Shown here one piece after another: positions 21,640-33,799 of a stretch of DNA of 64,000 nucleotides. The number at the start of each line of letters is the position of its first letter. The first letter of the stretch is position 1. This DNA is from Diploptera punctata (lineage: Eukaryota; Arthropoda; Insecta; Blattodea; Blaberidae), in assembly GCA_030220185.1 (NCBI GenBank), contig JASPKZ010004560.1:666001-730000 (forward strand), written 5' to 3'. The notes under the pieces are model-generated. The model was not told where the DNA came from. It saw nothing but the letters and a program-made list of their open reading frames with translations, and did no database searches. The position numbers were made by a program, and so were the translations under genes.

Positions 21640-22110
21640 TCAATGCATAATCACTTTTACGAATTACGGAAGAGGCTAGTGAAATGCTTTGTGAGGAGGG
21701 TTGTATGGTGCAGAGACTTGGACATTACGACGCAATGAGGAAAAGCAACTGGAAGCTTTTGAAATGTGGATATGAAAACAGATGGAACGTATAAATCGGA
21801 CAGACAAAATAAAAACAATAAAGATGTGCTTAGACAGAGTGGGTGAAAGAAGAACAATACTGGAACTCATAAAGAATAGCAGAAGAAATTGGATTGGCCA
21901 CTGGCTAAGAAGAAACTGCCTGCTGAAGGATGTCCTAGAAGGAATGGTTAACAGAAAGAAAGTTAGAGGCCAAAAAAGACATCAGATAATAGACAATATT
22001 AAAATAAATGGTTTATATGCGGATACAAATAGGAAGGCTGAGTTAAGGAAAGAGTAGAGAATGCTGAGTTTGCAGTGAAATACCTTCTCTTGGGCAGAAC
22101 ACTATGTATG
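21640..22110 (+). pseudogene. LINE-G C-terminal domain
   Basis: An open segment (21782-22054) encodes RINRTDKIK, ILELIKNSRRNWIGHWLRRN and CLLKDVLEGMVNRKKVRGQK, a distinct post-RT domain of an RTE-like LINE. Upstream, LVKCFVRRVVW is in another frame. The 3' untranslated part CTCTTGGGCAGAACACTATG ends it. Confidence 0.78.
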
Positions 22111-22580
22111 TAATCACTTTTACGCTTACTATTTAAGTTAATTATAAGAATACACGTACATATGCATAAAAAACAAATACACTCAAGTTTACTCTTACAT
22201 CATTTTTCTATGGAGCTTAAAAATTAGAAAAAAAATGACGCCAGTTTTATTTTACAGTAACAATGTGTTTGCTGTTTTAGTCATAATAATTCCGTGAACG
22301 TAAAGGGAAGGAAACTCGGGAATACAAAGGTAGAAACCTGGTGCTTGAGTTTAATTGTTGAAGAAGGAATTCTATTAAGTTGGACAAGGCACTACAAGAC
22401 GGGGCGTGTACAGATTGTAAGACACAAAAACGTGTGAAGAAGTTCAGAAAAGACTGTTCTCTTCCAGTTAATTTACTGACCAACCTAAGTAAACTCCATC
22501 TCACGGACAAAACAAAAACACTCTACAGATAATAAATAAAGTACATTCAAGATAATATATATATGATATAGCACGCACAC

Positions 22581-22582
<2 letters not shown>
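22111..22582. other. No recognisable feature
   Basis: AT-rich with a slightly GC-richer 22270-22510. A 77-codon minus frame there has no recognisable motif. Confidence 0.45.
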
Positions 22583-22665
<83 letters not shown>

Positions 22666-22854
22666 GCAATAATGATAACCATAATAACAATAATAATAAT
22701 AAAGACAATAATAATAGTAAAGACATTAATGATCATTTTAATAATAATATAATAATAATAATAATAATAACAAAGTAAATAGTATAAAAATTATAATGGC
22801 AATGATAATAACGAAAATGAAACTGATAATAATATTATTATAATAATGAAAATG

Positions 22855-22893
<39 letters not shown>

Positions 22894-22895
22894 TT
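22583..22895. repeat. Imperfect (AAT)n microsatellite cluster
   Basis: Several AAT arrays separated by AAC, AAG, GAT and TTA variants over 310 bases. Any open frame here is repeat-derived. Confidence 0.92.
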
Positions 22896-22909
22896 TACAA
22901 TAATAATTA

Positions 22910-23205
22910 ATAGGTCTTTATAGCAAGCCAGATATAATAAGTCTCGTAGAATGCGATGGGCAGGACATGTGCACGTATGGGGAATGAAAGACGTGCATGG
23001 AAGCTTCATGAAGGAAAACCAGATGGAAAATGCCCAGTTGGTAGACCAAGAATGAAGTGGGAGAATAACATAAACTATGATTTGAGGGAAGTAGATTATA
23101 CAGGAAATGATTGGAAAGAATTAGCTCAGGATAGGGATGTATGGAGAGCTTACGTCCGAGCGGCCATGAACCTACGGTTCGAGACTTCCAGTGAGTAAGT
23201 AAGAG
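22910..23205 (+). repeat. LINE-A 3' fragment
   Basis: Encodes MGNERRAWKLHEGKPDGKCP, VGRPRMKWENNINYDLREVD and DRDVWRAYVRAAMNL, open from 22956. The RRLRWAGH segment upstream is shortened. It lies between AAT arrays on both sides. Confidence 0.87.
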
Positions 23206-23214
23206 TAGGTAATG

Positions 23215-23325
23215 ATAACCATAATAATAATAAAGACAATAATAATAATAAAGACAGTAATGATTATAATAATAATATATTATTATTATTATTATTATTA
23301 TTATTGTATTATTATTATTATTATT
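23215..23325. repeat. AAT/ATT microsatellite with strand switch
   Basis: AATAATAAAG-type units switch to ATT units near 23278, so the tract can fold on itself. Confidence 0.88.
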
Positions 23326-23924
23326 AATTATGTATTAATTAAACCATATCTATCCTATTACTTTGCGATATGTTACTTTATTGTAAGAACTGTCAACAGC
23401 ACGTACGGCTTACTGCCCGTGCGACCCATATTTGTATAAACATTGTATATATCTTACTTGAAGTCTAATAAAGTCCTATTACTACTACTTTGCGATAAAC
23501 AAATATGGCGGCTGGTAGTTACGGTCCCATTCCTAATGGTTAGAAGTAGTGTATTAAGATAATAACTCCATTAAAATATAATTGATGGTGGCACCCAACT
23601 GTTAAAACAATTTCACTAGAGATTTTTATATAGATGGAATATTTCAAGTTGGGTGTTGCAACAGGTGTTGAGAGAGTGATTTATATCGATACTAAAGCTA
23701 TATTAATTACTGGCAAATACTTTTTATAACAAAGCCTGCAGTATAATGCTACTAAAAGCTTTAATTGCCCCATATAACTGCCTGCATCCACACCTGTGCA
23801 GCAAGTTTCACAGATTATTACTTAAGGGCTGTAAAATTGTTTAGAGTAGACATATTTGCATTCCCATTCATGTCTGATCTGATTTATCTGCTTACGTTTA
23901 GAATTATATATATATACATACACA
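23326..23924. other. No recognisable feature
   Basis: AT-rich with AATAAAGTCCTATTACTACT at about 23466, which looks like the end of a short repeat tail. No coding signal. Confidence 0.4.
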
Positions 23925-24370
23925 CAGTAAAACCCGTCTATGAAGGAAAATGACGGTTCCTTAAATATATTTCCGTCATGGCAGTTTTCCTTCATATAAA
24001 GGGTTCCCAAATTACAAGCTTGAATTTTCTCCGCAGTGTAAGGGTTTTACATACACGCTTTAAAGAAATAACGTATTGAACTGAAATATATACAAAATAG
24101 TATATGTAACACAGCACAGTTTGCACGGCAAAACAAAACAACTATATTACACAAAAACGAGAAGGAGCTCACTATAGGAGGACTGAAGAGTTTCCCAACT
24201 CCCTCGCAGGTTACGTAAGCAGACAAGGAAAAATGAGGGATTCCCCGCTGTCACACATAACAAGGGTATCTCCGCAATACAATGGCAACACAAGAAGGTA
24301 AAACAAAGATTTCTTTCCGTCTCTACAGGGTTCCTTCTTATAAAGGTTTCGGCTAAGACAGGTTTCACTG
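23925..24370. mobile_element. Candidate pogo/Tc1-type MITE
   Basis: Left end CAGTAAAACCCGTCT at 23925. Right end is the complement of CAGTGAAACCTGTCT (24356-24370). The CAGT-RAAACC ends are typical of pogo/Tigger-like elements. There is no transposase. The left flank is not a clear TA, so the boundary is uncertain. Confidence 0.5.
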
Positions 24371-24609
24371 TATATATATATATTTGTTATCAGTATTTAA
24401 TTTAAGAAGTCCGTCACGCAGGAATTTCGTATATAAGCAAATTATTCAGCAAGACAAGTTTCTGGTTCAATTTTGCACGCGACTTTTCTAATTCCTTCAT
24501 AACCTCGTGTCTAATTTCATTCTTAGAGTTTCATTTTGCATATTATTTCCCACCATATAAAATAACTTAATAACTTTTAATTTTTTTCTAATGATTATTT
24601 CAATATATT

Positions 24610-24888
24610 TTGCTATGGAGATGAACAGACAGGTGAATCGAGAAGACTACATAGGTCTCGTAGATTGGGATGTGGCACGAATGGGGAAGCTTCTTATACG
24701 AAAACCGGAGGGAAAACGCCCAGTTGGTAAACCAAGAATGAGGTGGGAAAATAGTATTAACTATGATTTGAGGGAAGTAGATTATACAGGAAATGTTTGG
24801 AAGACATTAGCTCAGGATAGGAATGTATGGAGAGCTTACGTCCGCGCGACCATGAACCTACGGGTTCGATAGTGCCAGTGAGTTAGTT
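24610..24888 (+). repeat. LINE-A 3' fragment with internal deletions
   Basis: Compared with 4732-5166, this copy jumps from the NREDY region to GLVDWDVARMGKLLIRKPEG, missing the segments around YRKPDIIRTVKS and ERRAWK. It still ends EVDYTGNVWKTLAQDRNVW, ATMNLRVR and CAGTGAGTTAGTTATG. Confidence 0.87.
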
Positions 24889-25020
24889 ATGATATTTAAC
24901 TACAAACGTAGCATGAACACATGACAAACATATTGATTTTAACGAATATCCAGTGCAGCCAACATAGAGTTTGTACTAATTAACTGTACACATATACTTC
25001 AGAACAATATTATGTTCTGT

Positions 25021-25585
25021 ACATAGGGTGCTCTAAAATTCCCCTTAGAAACTTCTAGGACTTGTAGAGGGGACTGAGTTGATAATATTTTGAATTGCAG
25101 CCATCTCCGGAAACTTATCGTTTCTGTGCTACAGCCGTTTAAAAACATGTTTTTAACGTGACCACTTTTACAAGTAATTTATTATGAGGCGTGACACAAT
25201 ACATCACTTGTTTTACAACTCAACTCATTAATAACCAAAGGAACAAAATGGAAACTGAATCATGACTTGCATTAATAATCCCGGATACACCCTCCATAAT
25301 ACATTTTTGCAGTTCTATCAAAATTTCGAAAAAATATTGACTTAAAAAAAAAACCCAAGTCTTGGAAACCTCGATATGGATTTTTTTTTACATTCTAGAC
25401 GAATCGCGAAGCTATTAATTGTTGTGAGACACACGTGACGTAACATTTAGGCAATGCTTGTTTCCAAACGGTTGTAGCACGGAAACGGTAAGTTACCGGA
25501 CATGGTTTCCAATTCTAGATATTATCAACTCAGTACCCTCTACAAGTCCTAAAGTTTGTAAGAGGGATTTTAAAGCACCCTGTAT
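25021..25585. mobile_element. MITE with ~120-bp inverted repeats
   Basis: AGGGTGCTCTAAAATTCCCC at the left mirrors AGGGTGCTTTAAAATCCCTC on the complement of the right end. Similarity continues inward over GGACTTGTAGAGGG, ACTGAGTTGATAATAT and CGTGCTACAACCGTTT for about 120 bases per arm. The flanks end in TA on both sides (GTACA and TGTATA), fitting a Tc1/mariner-type target. The 300-bp core is non-coding. Confidence 0.82.
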
Positions 25586-25639
25586 ATAAATTTCTGCGCG
25601 GGTCTTTCAACTCGCGATTTTTCCATCCTCTATACAATA

Positions 25640-25805
25640 CGGGTTAGAAAATAAGCAAGTTAGTGATAATTTGGGCAAGTTAGGGTGAGAAAATGAGCAT
25701 GTTAGTACACCAGAATAATTTAGCGTTCCTTTGTTATTAGCAGATTTAGTGATAAATTGTCTACACTGTCTGAGAAATGACTAATACACATTTTACCGTA
25801 CATTG
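25640..25805 (-). repeat. Repeat X, copy 2
   Basis: Its reverse complement matches 3305-3485, sharing CAGACAGTGT, GGTGTACTAAC and TTTTCTCACCCTAA. The match stops close to the right end of the MITE at 25585. Confidence 0.65.
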
Positions 25806-27239
25806 ACTATTTAAGTCATGCCCCAAATTGCAGTCAATGACCAATCACATTTGAATGAATTTTGATTTAGAACCAATCACAGTAGTTTTTCACCTTGATT
25901 TTAGTACTTTCATTTTATCGCTTTCATTTTATTAAGTGGCTCCCAGATTGTATATATAATGCACGAATGTAACCAGATTCTTCTTGCGAGATATGATAGA
26001 AAAACATTCATAGCAATTTATTATACTATAAAAAAAAGAAAACACTGTTTGCACTTTCTGAAACGTATTATTTCCCAGGTATTAACGTTGTAAAAAAATA
26101 TAATTGAATTTACATCATAGGACATCAGAAATGTGGCAAAATAATATATGATATTATAAACTAAAATAAAACTCTAATAAAATTACCAAAATACTAGGCT
26201 CATATAATATACATAGACCTAAAAGTAAAATGTACCGAAAATGTAATCAAGTATGCCGTAAGATAAACATGTCTTATAATATATCATTAGATCAGAAAAT
26301 TACAAGGATTAGGGAAATCATATCAAAATTTTAGTTAAAATAATTAACCAATAAATAAATTAATTAATCAATAAATTATCAAAATATGTTATCTTATTAA
26401 TATTGCTATAAAAAGACGTATGTGGAAAACTAGTAATACACCCAGGTAAATTCCACTACATGACTAGAACAAAGAGCTATTGTTAAATTCTACAAAGATT
26501 CATCGCCCCTTTAGAAAAGATAACCTAGTCTCAAGATATGACAGCTTACAAATTTGAAATAAACTAAAAACAGGCAATTCTAATCAAGTTCTCAGAAAAT
26601 GCAGTTAACACATTTGACCAGTAATTCCAAAAAATAAGGATAACATTTACACGTGAAAGAATCACACGTGAAAATTATCAAAATATTCATAGTAGTGTTG
26701 AACAAACTTATATTTCAGGAACTCCAAGGGCGTAACCCCCCCCTCTAAGGGAACACATAACTAGCGAATAAGATTTACTGTAACATATGTATATTCAAAT
26801 TGTATAGAGTGAAATCGAAGAAGTAGGAGGAGCCATCTTCTTTTTAAGCGAGAACTCATATCAAAATTTCCTCACTCTCGGTCACTCTGTATTCAGTGTT
26901 ATAACATCGTAGATCTACAGACCGCGATCTCCGATTCAGTTTAAATTTACAATCGTCCGAGAACTTGTAAAATTTAAAGTTATTTAAAACCTTAGAAAGA
27001 TTTAGTCTTCTAAAAAATTTTGGACTTGAAAATATTTTGAATCAAGCACGTGGACTTCAGAATAGCTTCATCGACTCCAATCTTAGATAAAAATAATAAA
27101 TGTAATAGCAATAATTGCATTTCTCCGTTAATAAATAGTTTTACACTCGTAAAATTTGAGTGAGAAATTTACGTTGTTTCTGCTTATATAAAGTTCACAA
27201 CCCTGAGATCTTCTTGGCTACCCTGAGAACCGGTACAGA
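25806..27239. other. No recognisable feature
   Basis: A long AT-rich stretch. ACCAATCACA occurs twice (about 25838 and 25871). No RT, transposase or exon-like signal found on either strand. Confidence 0.4.
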
Positions 27240-27244
27240 AATTA

Positions 27245-27420
27245 ATTAATTACCTGTAGTGATGTGTCTGATTTTTTCTCCACTAGGGTGTATTCTTACA
27301 ATATTGCTATTCTATTTGGGAAAACAATGTGACCTGAATTGCAGTGATGAACAAATGAAAACATGTTTCTCATTTGTTCAACAACATCGCCGTTTACATT
27401 GCTAATATATACATAGTTTA
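27245..27420 (-). repeat. Repeat W, copy 1
   Basis: The reverse complement matches 54790-54965: ATGTAAACGGCGATGTT, TGTTCATCACTG and CAATATTGTAAGAAT-x-C-ACCC are in the same order. Class unknown; non-coding. Confidence 0.65.
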
Positions 27421-28529
27421 AAAATAACTATGTTTTAAATAATGATTTGTGATTAAACCAACTTTTAATTTATATCGTTAAATAGTCCTAACAAATATCA
27501 CTCTTGACTCACCCAATTCTCTATGAAAATTTCACAGGCCTCACTTCGTGAGTCGTGAATTTATCGTTGTATTTGTAAATCACTCGTGGCATTACGTATG
27601 AGAAACTGTGGATTTTATGGTTACTACTTGAGTTCATCTTCTCAGTTGAATTTTAGAGGCATTCTTCACCTATTTTGGGGAAAAAATCACACATATCATA
27701 TTTTGTGTCAGGTATGTTGATTATTCACATAGTACCACGGTTATATTAATTTTATTTGTATATTTGTATTATGTTGGTTGGCTATAGAATCCCCGAAATT
27801 TGAATGTAGGTTTCGGAACGCAATGCTTGATAGTTCCCTTGTGAGTCAATATCTCTTAAATTGTAATATGAGCTTTGAGTAATTTCGTTTCATTTGTTTG
27901 CGTCAAGTTTGAGATAGAATAGAGGTAGCTGGGGAATGTTTTGTTGGTGGTTTTTGATAGAAAATATGAGAGAAGTTGATGGAATTTTGTGACAAGAGGA
28001 TTACGAGACGGCGCGGCGAGGGGAGGACACATTACGTCCGCACGAATGAGGCTCCATTTTCCACAGCAAGATATAAATTGTCAAACGCAATAACGTTAAG
28101 CTTCTATGTAAATGTGTAAGCCTTGTAGAAGCGACCATCTTAACAACACTGGTTGCAGGGAAATTTTATATTAAAACAATCGCAGTTGGGGATCCTGTTT
28201 TAAGATTGTTTTCTTCCCTTGTCTCTCCTACAAAACAGAATTAACATGCAATATTCTTAAAGAGATACTGCCAAGAGGTGACATCTATCATTTTTAAAGA
28301 AAATATGAGTGTCAACAATCAGTCAATTGAATGTTATCCCATTATCGGGCGGCACTTATTACTGTTATCAAACGCTATACCTCTTTCCCAAGATAAGTTC
28401 GTTTTAATGTAAGTAAACCAGATACATGGACTGCGTTTTCATAGTTCAAACAACTGTTTACCTTTAATTGTGTAAGAACATGTAGTTCGCTTTCTAACAC
28501 TCGAAATAAATAAAATAAAATTATCTCCA
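27421..28529. other. No recognisable feature
   Basis: AT-rich with a GC-richer patch at 28000-28060 (GAGACGGCGCGGCGAGGGGA) that has no open spliced frame. Confidence 0.4.
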
Positions 28530-28853
28530 TCCATAGTAATTCTGCCCGAATGCAGGTCTTTCACTGCAACCATAGCATTTTAATGCTATGCTTGCAGCTT
28601 TACTAGGGAATTGTACGTATGGTATCTTCCCGTTGCTTTCCACACCGGTAAAGGATGATGATGATAAGGATGATGATGATGGCCATGTGATTTCGGGGAC
28701 CGTTTGGGCCTTTAAGTTTTCCTGACATTTGTCTTATAGGTGAGGAAAAACCCCGATAAAAACCTCACCCAGAAAAAATGCCCTGACCGGGGATCGAACC
28801 CGGGCCCGCTGCGTGACAAGACAGCACGCTACCTCGATACCACAGCGGTGGAC
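28530..28853 (-). repeat. SINE2 copy, full length
   Basis: Minus strand: GTGGTATCGAGGTAGCGTGC head, GGGTTCGATCCCCGGTCAGG box, CTGGGTGAGGTTTTTATCGG, GGTCCCCGAAATCACATGGC, ACCGGTGTGGAAAGCAACGG and the 3' end CGGGCAGAATTACTATGG. It abuts the Helitron at 28858. Confidence 0.9.
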
Positions 28854-29330
28854 TATACTAGCTAATACCCGGCGTGCGCTGCTACGCCTAAATAAATGAG
28901 AATTAATGTGCTTTTATGTTTAGTTGAATGAGTAGAAGGAAAAATAATTTTAAATGTATATGTTTTAGATACCTAGTGCTGATAAGTGATAACCCGGCGT
29001 TGCCCTGGAATCTAATTATCCCGATCTTCTTGACATAAATCAGCTGAAATACGAAAATTAATGTACTTCTTATGATTAGTTGAATAATTAATTGAAAAAT
29101 AATTATAAATGTATTTTTAAGATTCCCCGTGCTGAATACCCGGTGTTGCCCGGAAAAGTACTTATCTCGATCGTCTTGGCATAATTGAGCTAAAAGACAA
29201 CATACGTTATTGTGAGTTATCCGTGAAAGAATACTCGCCATGTGCTGCTATGCTTGCACAGGAATCTACGAACTTGTCTCGATCTTCTTGGCATCAATGA
29301 AAGACAACAGGTTATTGTGAGTTATCCTGT

Positions 29331-30983
29331 AGAAGGAGATGAAGAAGAAAGTGAAAAATGTTATCATGACTTCCAGAAAGTTATCTGCACAATTAATAAT
29401 AATAATGATATGATTATAATTTTGGGTGATTTAAATGCCAGAATTGGTAATACTAAATTTGATACATATATAGAACCATATGGAGAGCAAACCTATAATA
29501 GAAATGGCTTACGGTTAATTTATTTTGTCATGTTTAATCAATTCACAATAACGAACTCAGTATTTAACCACAAGGATAGTCACAAATATATATGGGAAAC
29601 CAGGGGTCTTAAATCAATAATCGACTATGCTATATGTATTAAAAAAATAGCATCTAAAGTTCTTGATACAAGAGTTTACAGAGGACCTGAAATGGAATCA
29701 GACCATTACTTACTTGTTTGTCCAATTCGTATGCCACCGATATGGAAAAATAAAAATAAAATGAATAATAGAAAATGTGAAAATGTGAACCATACTTATA
29801 AAGTAAGTCTTTTCCGAGATCCCACTGTTACCTGGCTATACAAATGCAGATTCGATCGTCTAGTTCAAGAAACACTGGTTGGCGAAAATATTGAAGAAGA
29901 ATGGCTTGCTCTACAAAGTATTTTGACACAAGCAGCAAATGAAAGCCTGGGTATCAAAACTAAATGGAATCGAAAAAAAGGACTACGGATATGGGATGAA
30001 AACATCAAAAAAGTAATTGATGATTAACGTATAGCATACAAAAAATTCTTGTCTACAAAAAAAATGAAAATAAAGTAGAGTATCATAGGAAGAGAGCTAA
30101 AATTGAAGTTCGCAAAAAACATAGACAAAGCTGGGAACAATTTATATCATTTTTGGAAAATGATATAACTAGGCCTCAATCAAAAATATATAAAGTATTA
30201 AAAGATTTAAATAATGGTTCAAAATAAAATGCACATTTAAATTGTATATCTAAAGAATCTTGGCTTAACTACTTTTATCATTTATGGACACAAAAGGATG
30301 ATTTATTACAAATACTAATCTCTAATAACACTGCTTTGGAACAAATTTCTATAGATGAGTTAACTGATGTTGTTAAATCATTAAAAAGTAACAAAGCTCC
30401 CGGAGAAGACCACATTAATCAATAATTATTTAAATGTTCAACTAAATTTTTTTTAGATAGATTTCTTATTCTCCTTAATATGATATGGGAATGACAAGAT
30501 CACCACAAAGCTGGAACAAATCCATTGTAATTCCAATCTTCAAAAAGGAGGTCACCAAATCAAAGATAACTATCGTGGAATTAGCTTGTTGAACTCTGGA
30601 TATAAAATTTATGCTAATATAGTTAAGAATAAATTGAAAAAAAATATGAAGATATAATTGGAGAAGAGCAGAATGGATTCAGAAAGGGTAGATCTTGTAC
30701 AGATGGATTCTTCACTCTAAAACTACTATTAGAAAAGCACAAGGAATTCAATATAGAAACTAATATCGCCTTCGTTGACTTCATAAAGGCTTTTGACAAA
30801 GTAGACAGAAATATATTACTACAAATTTTAGCTGATGATAACGTTCCACAACAATATATTACTAATATCGTCAACATCTATAAAGATAATGAAATCTCTG
30901 TTAAACAAGATGGCAAACTATCTTCTTGGGAAAAGATCAACACTGGAGTAAGACAGGGATGTGGACTTTCACCGGTGCTTTTC

Positions 30984-31019
<36 letters not shown>

Positions 31020-31817
31020 TAAATTAATAAACGAATGGAGGAAAACACAACGAGGATATATACCCATCAATAGGAACCTCAAACTCGATGCTATTATTTT
31101 TGCAGACGATTTAGCTCTTCTGGCACTTTCCGAAAATTATTTGCAATGATCAATTTATAATTTACAAAAAAATAGGTGCCAAATTTAATATGGAAATATC
31201 AATTAACAAAACTAAAATTATGGCATTTCATGGGAAGGACCCCATACAAAGTAAAATCTGTCTCCAGAATAAAATTTTAGAGAGATCTAATCAATTCAAA
31301 TACCTTGGATATTATCTCTCTATCTGGGATGAAAAAGATATCCCTGAAAAAATTACTAGTTATAATAAAAGTTTAGGAATTATTAATCAAGTTATGAAAC
31401 CATCCTTTGTACAAAAAAAACACCAGATTACGTTTATATAACACTTTGGCTAGAGCAGTGTTGATCTATGGTAGTGAAGCATGGACACTAAAAAGACAAC
31501 ATGAAAGGAGAATAACGGCTTGTGAAATGAGATTAATGCGCAGAACAGCGGGTTACACCAGATGGGATCGGAAAAGGAACACCGACATCTTAAAAGAATT
31601 GAAGACTACGCCAATTTTGGAATATATTAAACAGTACCAACTAAATTGGAAACACCATCTTGAAAGAATGAGTTCAAATCGGATCCCCAAAGCTGTTTAT
31701 AATTATATATCAAGAGGACGAAGATCACTGGACCGTCCTATGAAACGCTGGAGGGAAAATGTTCTATAGGATCGTAACAGGCCTTGGCCTAATACTTGAA
31801 AGGAAGAAGAAGAAGAT
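29331..31817 (+). pseudogene. LINE-C, nearly full length, nested in Helitron
   Basis: This is an RTE-like non-LTR retrotransposon. The endonuclease part (to 30024, open) carries IIILGDLNARIGN, NGLRLI, SIIDYAIC and SDHYLLVCPI, which are APE-type endonuclease blocks. Its extreme N-terminus is missing, and the apparent start at 29242 is Helitron sequence. RT blocks follow with frame changes: KAPGEDHIN, QNGFRKGRSCTDG, FVDFIKAFDKVDR, GVRQGCGLSPVLF and IFADDLALL (catalytic D-D preserved). Then FKYLGYYLSI and YGSEAWTLKRQHERR. The C-terminal SRGRRSLDRPMKRWRENVL ends at a stop near 31769, followed by a GAAGAAGAAG tail. AGAAGGAGAT (29331) and AGAAGAAGAT (31808) may be the target duplication. At least four frame breaks make it inactive. 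Confidence 0.85.
30985..31016 (+). repeat. (TA)n expansion inside the LINE-C RT
   Basis: A 32-base TA run follows SPVLF, where related RTs read FNIYIN. It translates as IYIYIYIYIY, so a short IY motif appears to have expanded in place. Confidence 0.9.
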
Positions 31818-32124
31818 AAACATATGCTGTCGCGGACTTTTTTGTAGAGCTTTTTGAGATATTCAATTCTGTGTACATTAATTTTGTGTATTTGTTATGG
31901 TTTAGACAGCATAAGCCATTTAAGCGTCCAAAGAGCTACTTTTTTTCTCGTTTTCCACAACAAAGGGCGAATTTTAAGGGTGTAGGAGTTGAGTATCACA
32001 ACTCTCTTGTAGCCTATGTTCATCCCGGGAAAAGCCTCATCACAATTGGATCAACGGTATGGCCGCGCATTAAGTACGAACGAACAAACTATCATTCATT
32101 TTTATATATTAGATATTTATTTAT

Positions 32125-32201
32125 CATCATCATCATCTGCCTTTCAAGTATTAGGCCCAGTGGCCCGTTACGGTCTCCCGCCATCTCCGAAAAGGTCGAC
32201 C
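32125..32201 (-). mobile_element. 77-bp LINE-C tail insertion
   Basis: Minus strand: GGTCGACCTTTTCGGAGATG, GGCGGGAGACCGTAACGGG, CCTAATACTTGAAAGGCAG and a GATGATGATGAT tail. It is nearly identical to the LINE-C end at 51850-51920. TATTTATTTAT lies on both sides (32114-32124 and 32202-32212), a possible duplication in simple sequence. Confidence 0.75.
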
Positions 32202-32212
32202 TATTTATTTAT

Positions 32213-32834
32213 TTATTTTAGTGTATATTTCTTAACCCTTAATTTCACAATATATCATATAAAATACATTGATTTCATTTATTTATTATTGTTTATGAAA
32301 CAATAAAAATCAAATGAATATAAATCACTTAATTTTGTGTCAAATTACGTAATAATGTACAATAATAACTTAAGAGTTTTACATGATTTTGTTTTATTTA
32401 CGGGCAGAAACATTTCAGTTACTGGCACGAGAAATTATTGTTTCTCCAATTTAAGGGTTAAGCATGCGTAATGTAGATTATTTAAGAATTTCAATTATTT
32501 AAAATGTCTTCTATTCCTGCACAATTTTTAAAGGATTAAAAAGGAAAACTTTGAAAATCGGAAATTGCCAGTGATAGTCCGAACGATTCATTTACGGAAT
32601 TGTATCACACAAGCAACAGTATTTTTTACGGTTTAAATGTAAAGGTCTACATTTTTTTCACGAAAAACGGAGTATGTGCTCTTACGTAGATGGCGGTCAT
32701 GTAGAAAAGCAGTAGAATATGTGTAAAACTTCACAATAACATTGATATTTTTAATCACTGTCTTCCTTCATTGAAATGGATAGTGACTTTAGAGTCACTC
32801 TGTATAAAGATAGAAAAACATAAGAAAACTTTGG

Positions 32835-32837
<3 letters not shown>
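32213..32837. other. No recognisable feature
   Basis: AT-rich, no exon-like or repeat signal seen. Confidence 0.45.
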
Positions 32838-32893
<56 letters not shown>

Positions 32894-33228
32894 GCTTTAT
32901 TTTACCTGCCAGAGTTAAAGCCTTAAGGTCTTGTCTGCCACTTAACCAGGTTTTAAAAAGTATTATTCGATTATTTTACATTTAAATTACAATAAACATA
33001 AACGATTACATGTTATAAATACAATAAAATTATTATTTATAATGTATTTTGATTTACTCTAGATTTGACAAATTAAATATAATATGTACAAGATATATCT
33101 AAAAATCGAGAACAGATTATTAATGACATATTTAAATAAATAGAGAAACATTAATTATTAGACAAGAGGTAACTGTATAAGCGTGACTTAAAAGTGCCAA
33201 ATGTGCGGCAACCCCTGATATCTGGAGG
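32838..33228 (-). repeat. LINE-B 3' end with (TTA)n tail
   Basis: Minus strand: the end of the LINE-B frame (GVAAHLALLSHAYTV-like, out of frame), untranslated region with CCTGGTTAAGTGGCAGACAA and CTCTGGCAGGTAAAATAAA, then (TTA)n at 32838-32893. Same 3' end as 58213, 38222 and 51365. Confidence 0.87.
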
Positions 33229-33799
33229 ATATATGCATATGTGTGCTCATTTTGTGTGAGGAAAAAAGCTTCTAGAGTTTTTTATGTGTATTTTTATGAA
33301 GCATTAGAGATTAAAAAGTATAATTTGATGTACATTGCGGTGGATAGAAAAATGTTAAAACAAATGAAGATGGATGTTATTCGCTGTGGCTGTTTTTGGA
33401 AGCGAAACTCGTTCCATTGAACTATATAAATGGGTTCTTTTAATTCAACATGCAGTGTCTTCATTAACCAGTGAAACTTGTGCAGTAAATTCGTATGAAA
33501 GAACATTAAAACCGTGTAGCAATGGAAGCCATATTGTGTATTTGAACCACGTAACGAAGAAGAGCCATTTTCAGGCATTAATAATGCATGGAAAGCGATC
33601 TCTGTGCAACGTCCATCTCTCATTCTGCTCCGGTCACTATTCACCTAAACGGATATCCACTTATTTCCCTACAGGCGTTTAAGTTCCCATTTCTGTCTAA
33701 TTCACTGAATGGATTTAGATGGGTTTTCCAATTGGTTCCTCTGTACACTCTCTTTACATGATGATTCATTTCACTAGTTCATAGTTCATTTAGCTCTGG
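33229..33799. other. No recognisable feature
   Basis: Two overlapping frames on opposite strands (about 33294-33682) show no recognisable domain, and neither has splice or promoter support. I could not place this region. Confidence 0.4.

Larger units (their letters stand above)
28858..32113 (-). mobile_element. Helitron split by a LINE-C insertion
   Basis: Read on the minus strand it starts TCTAATATATAAAAATG at 32113 after a host A and ends CGGGTATTAGCTAG at 28858 before a host T. The hairpin GGCGT/ACGCC lies just before that end. The right segment (31818-32113) and left segment (28858-29330) match consecutive parts of the intact copy at 8022-8651. The join corresponds to about 8320-8330 in that copy. 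Helitron sequence alone is about 770 bp, longer than the 8022 copy because it has an extra internal repeat (29000-29110). Confidence 0.83.

Noticed and set aside
29242..29330. N-terminus of the LINE-C endonuclease frame
   Set aside because: These codons are Helitron sequence shared with the 8022-8651 element and read in by chance.
33294..33682. Overlapping frames of 116 and 102 codons
   Set aside because: They overlap on opposite strands, neither has known motifs, and codon content looks random for AT-rich DNA.
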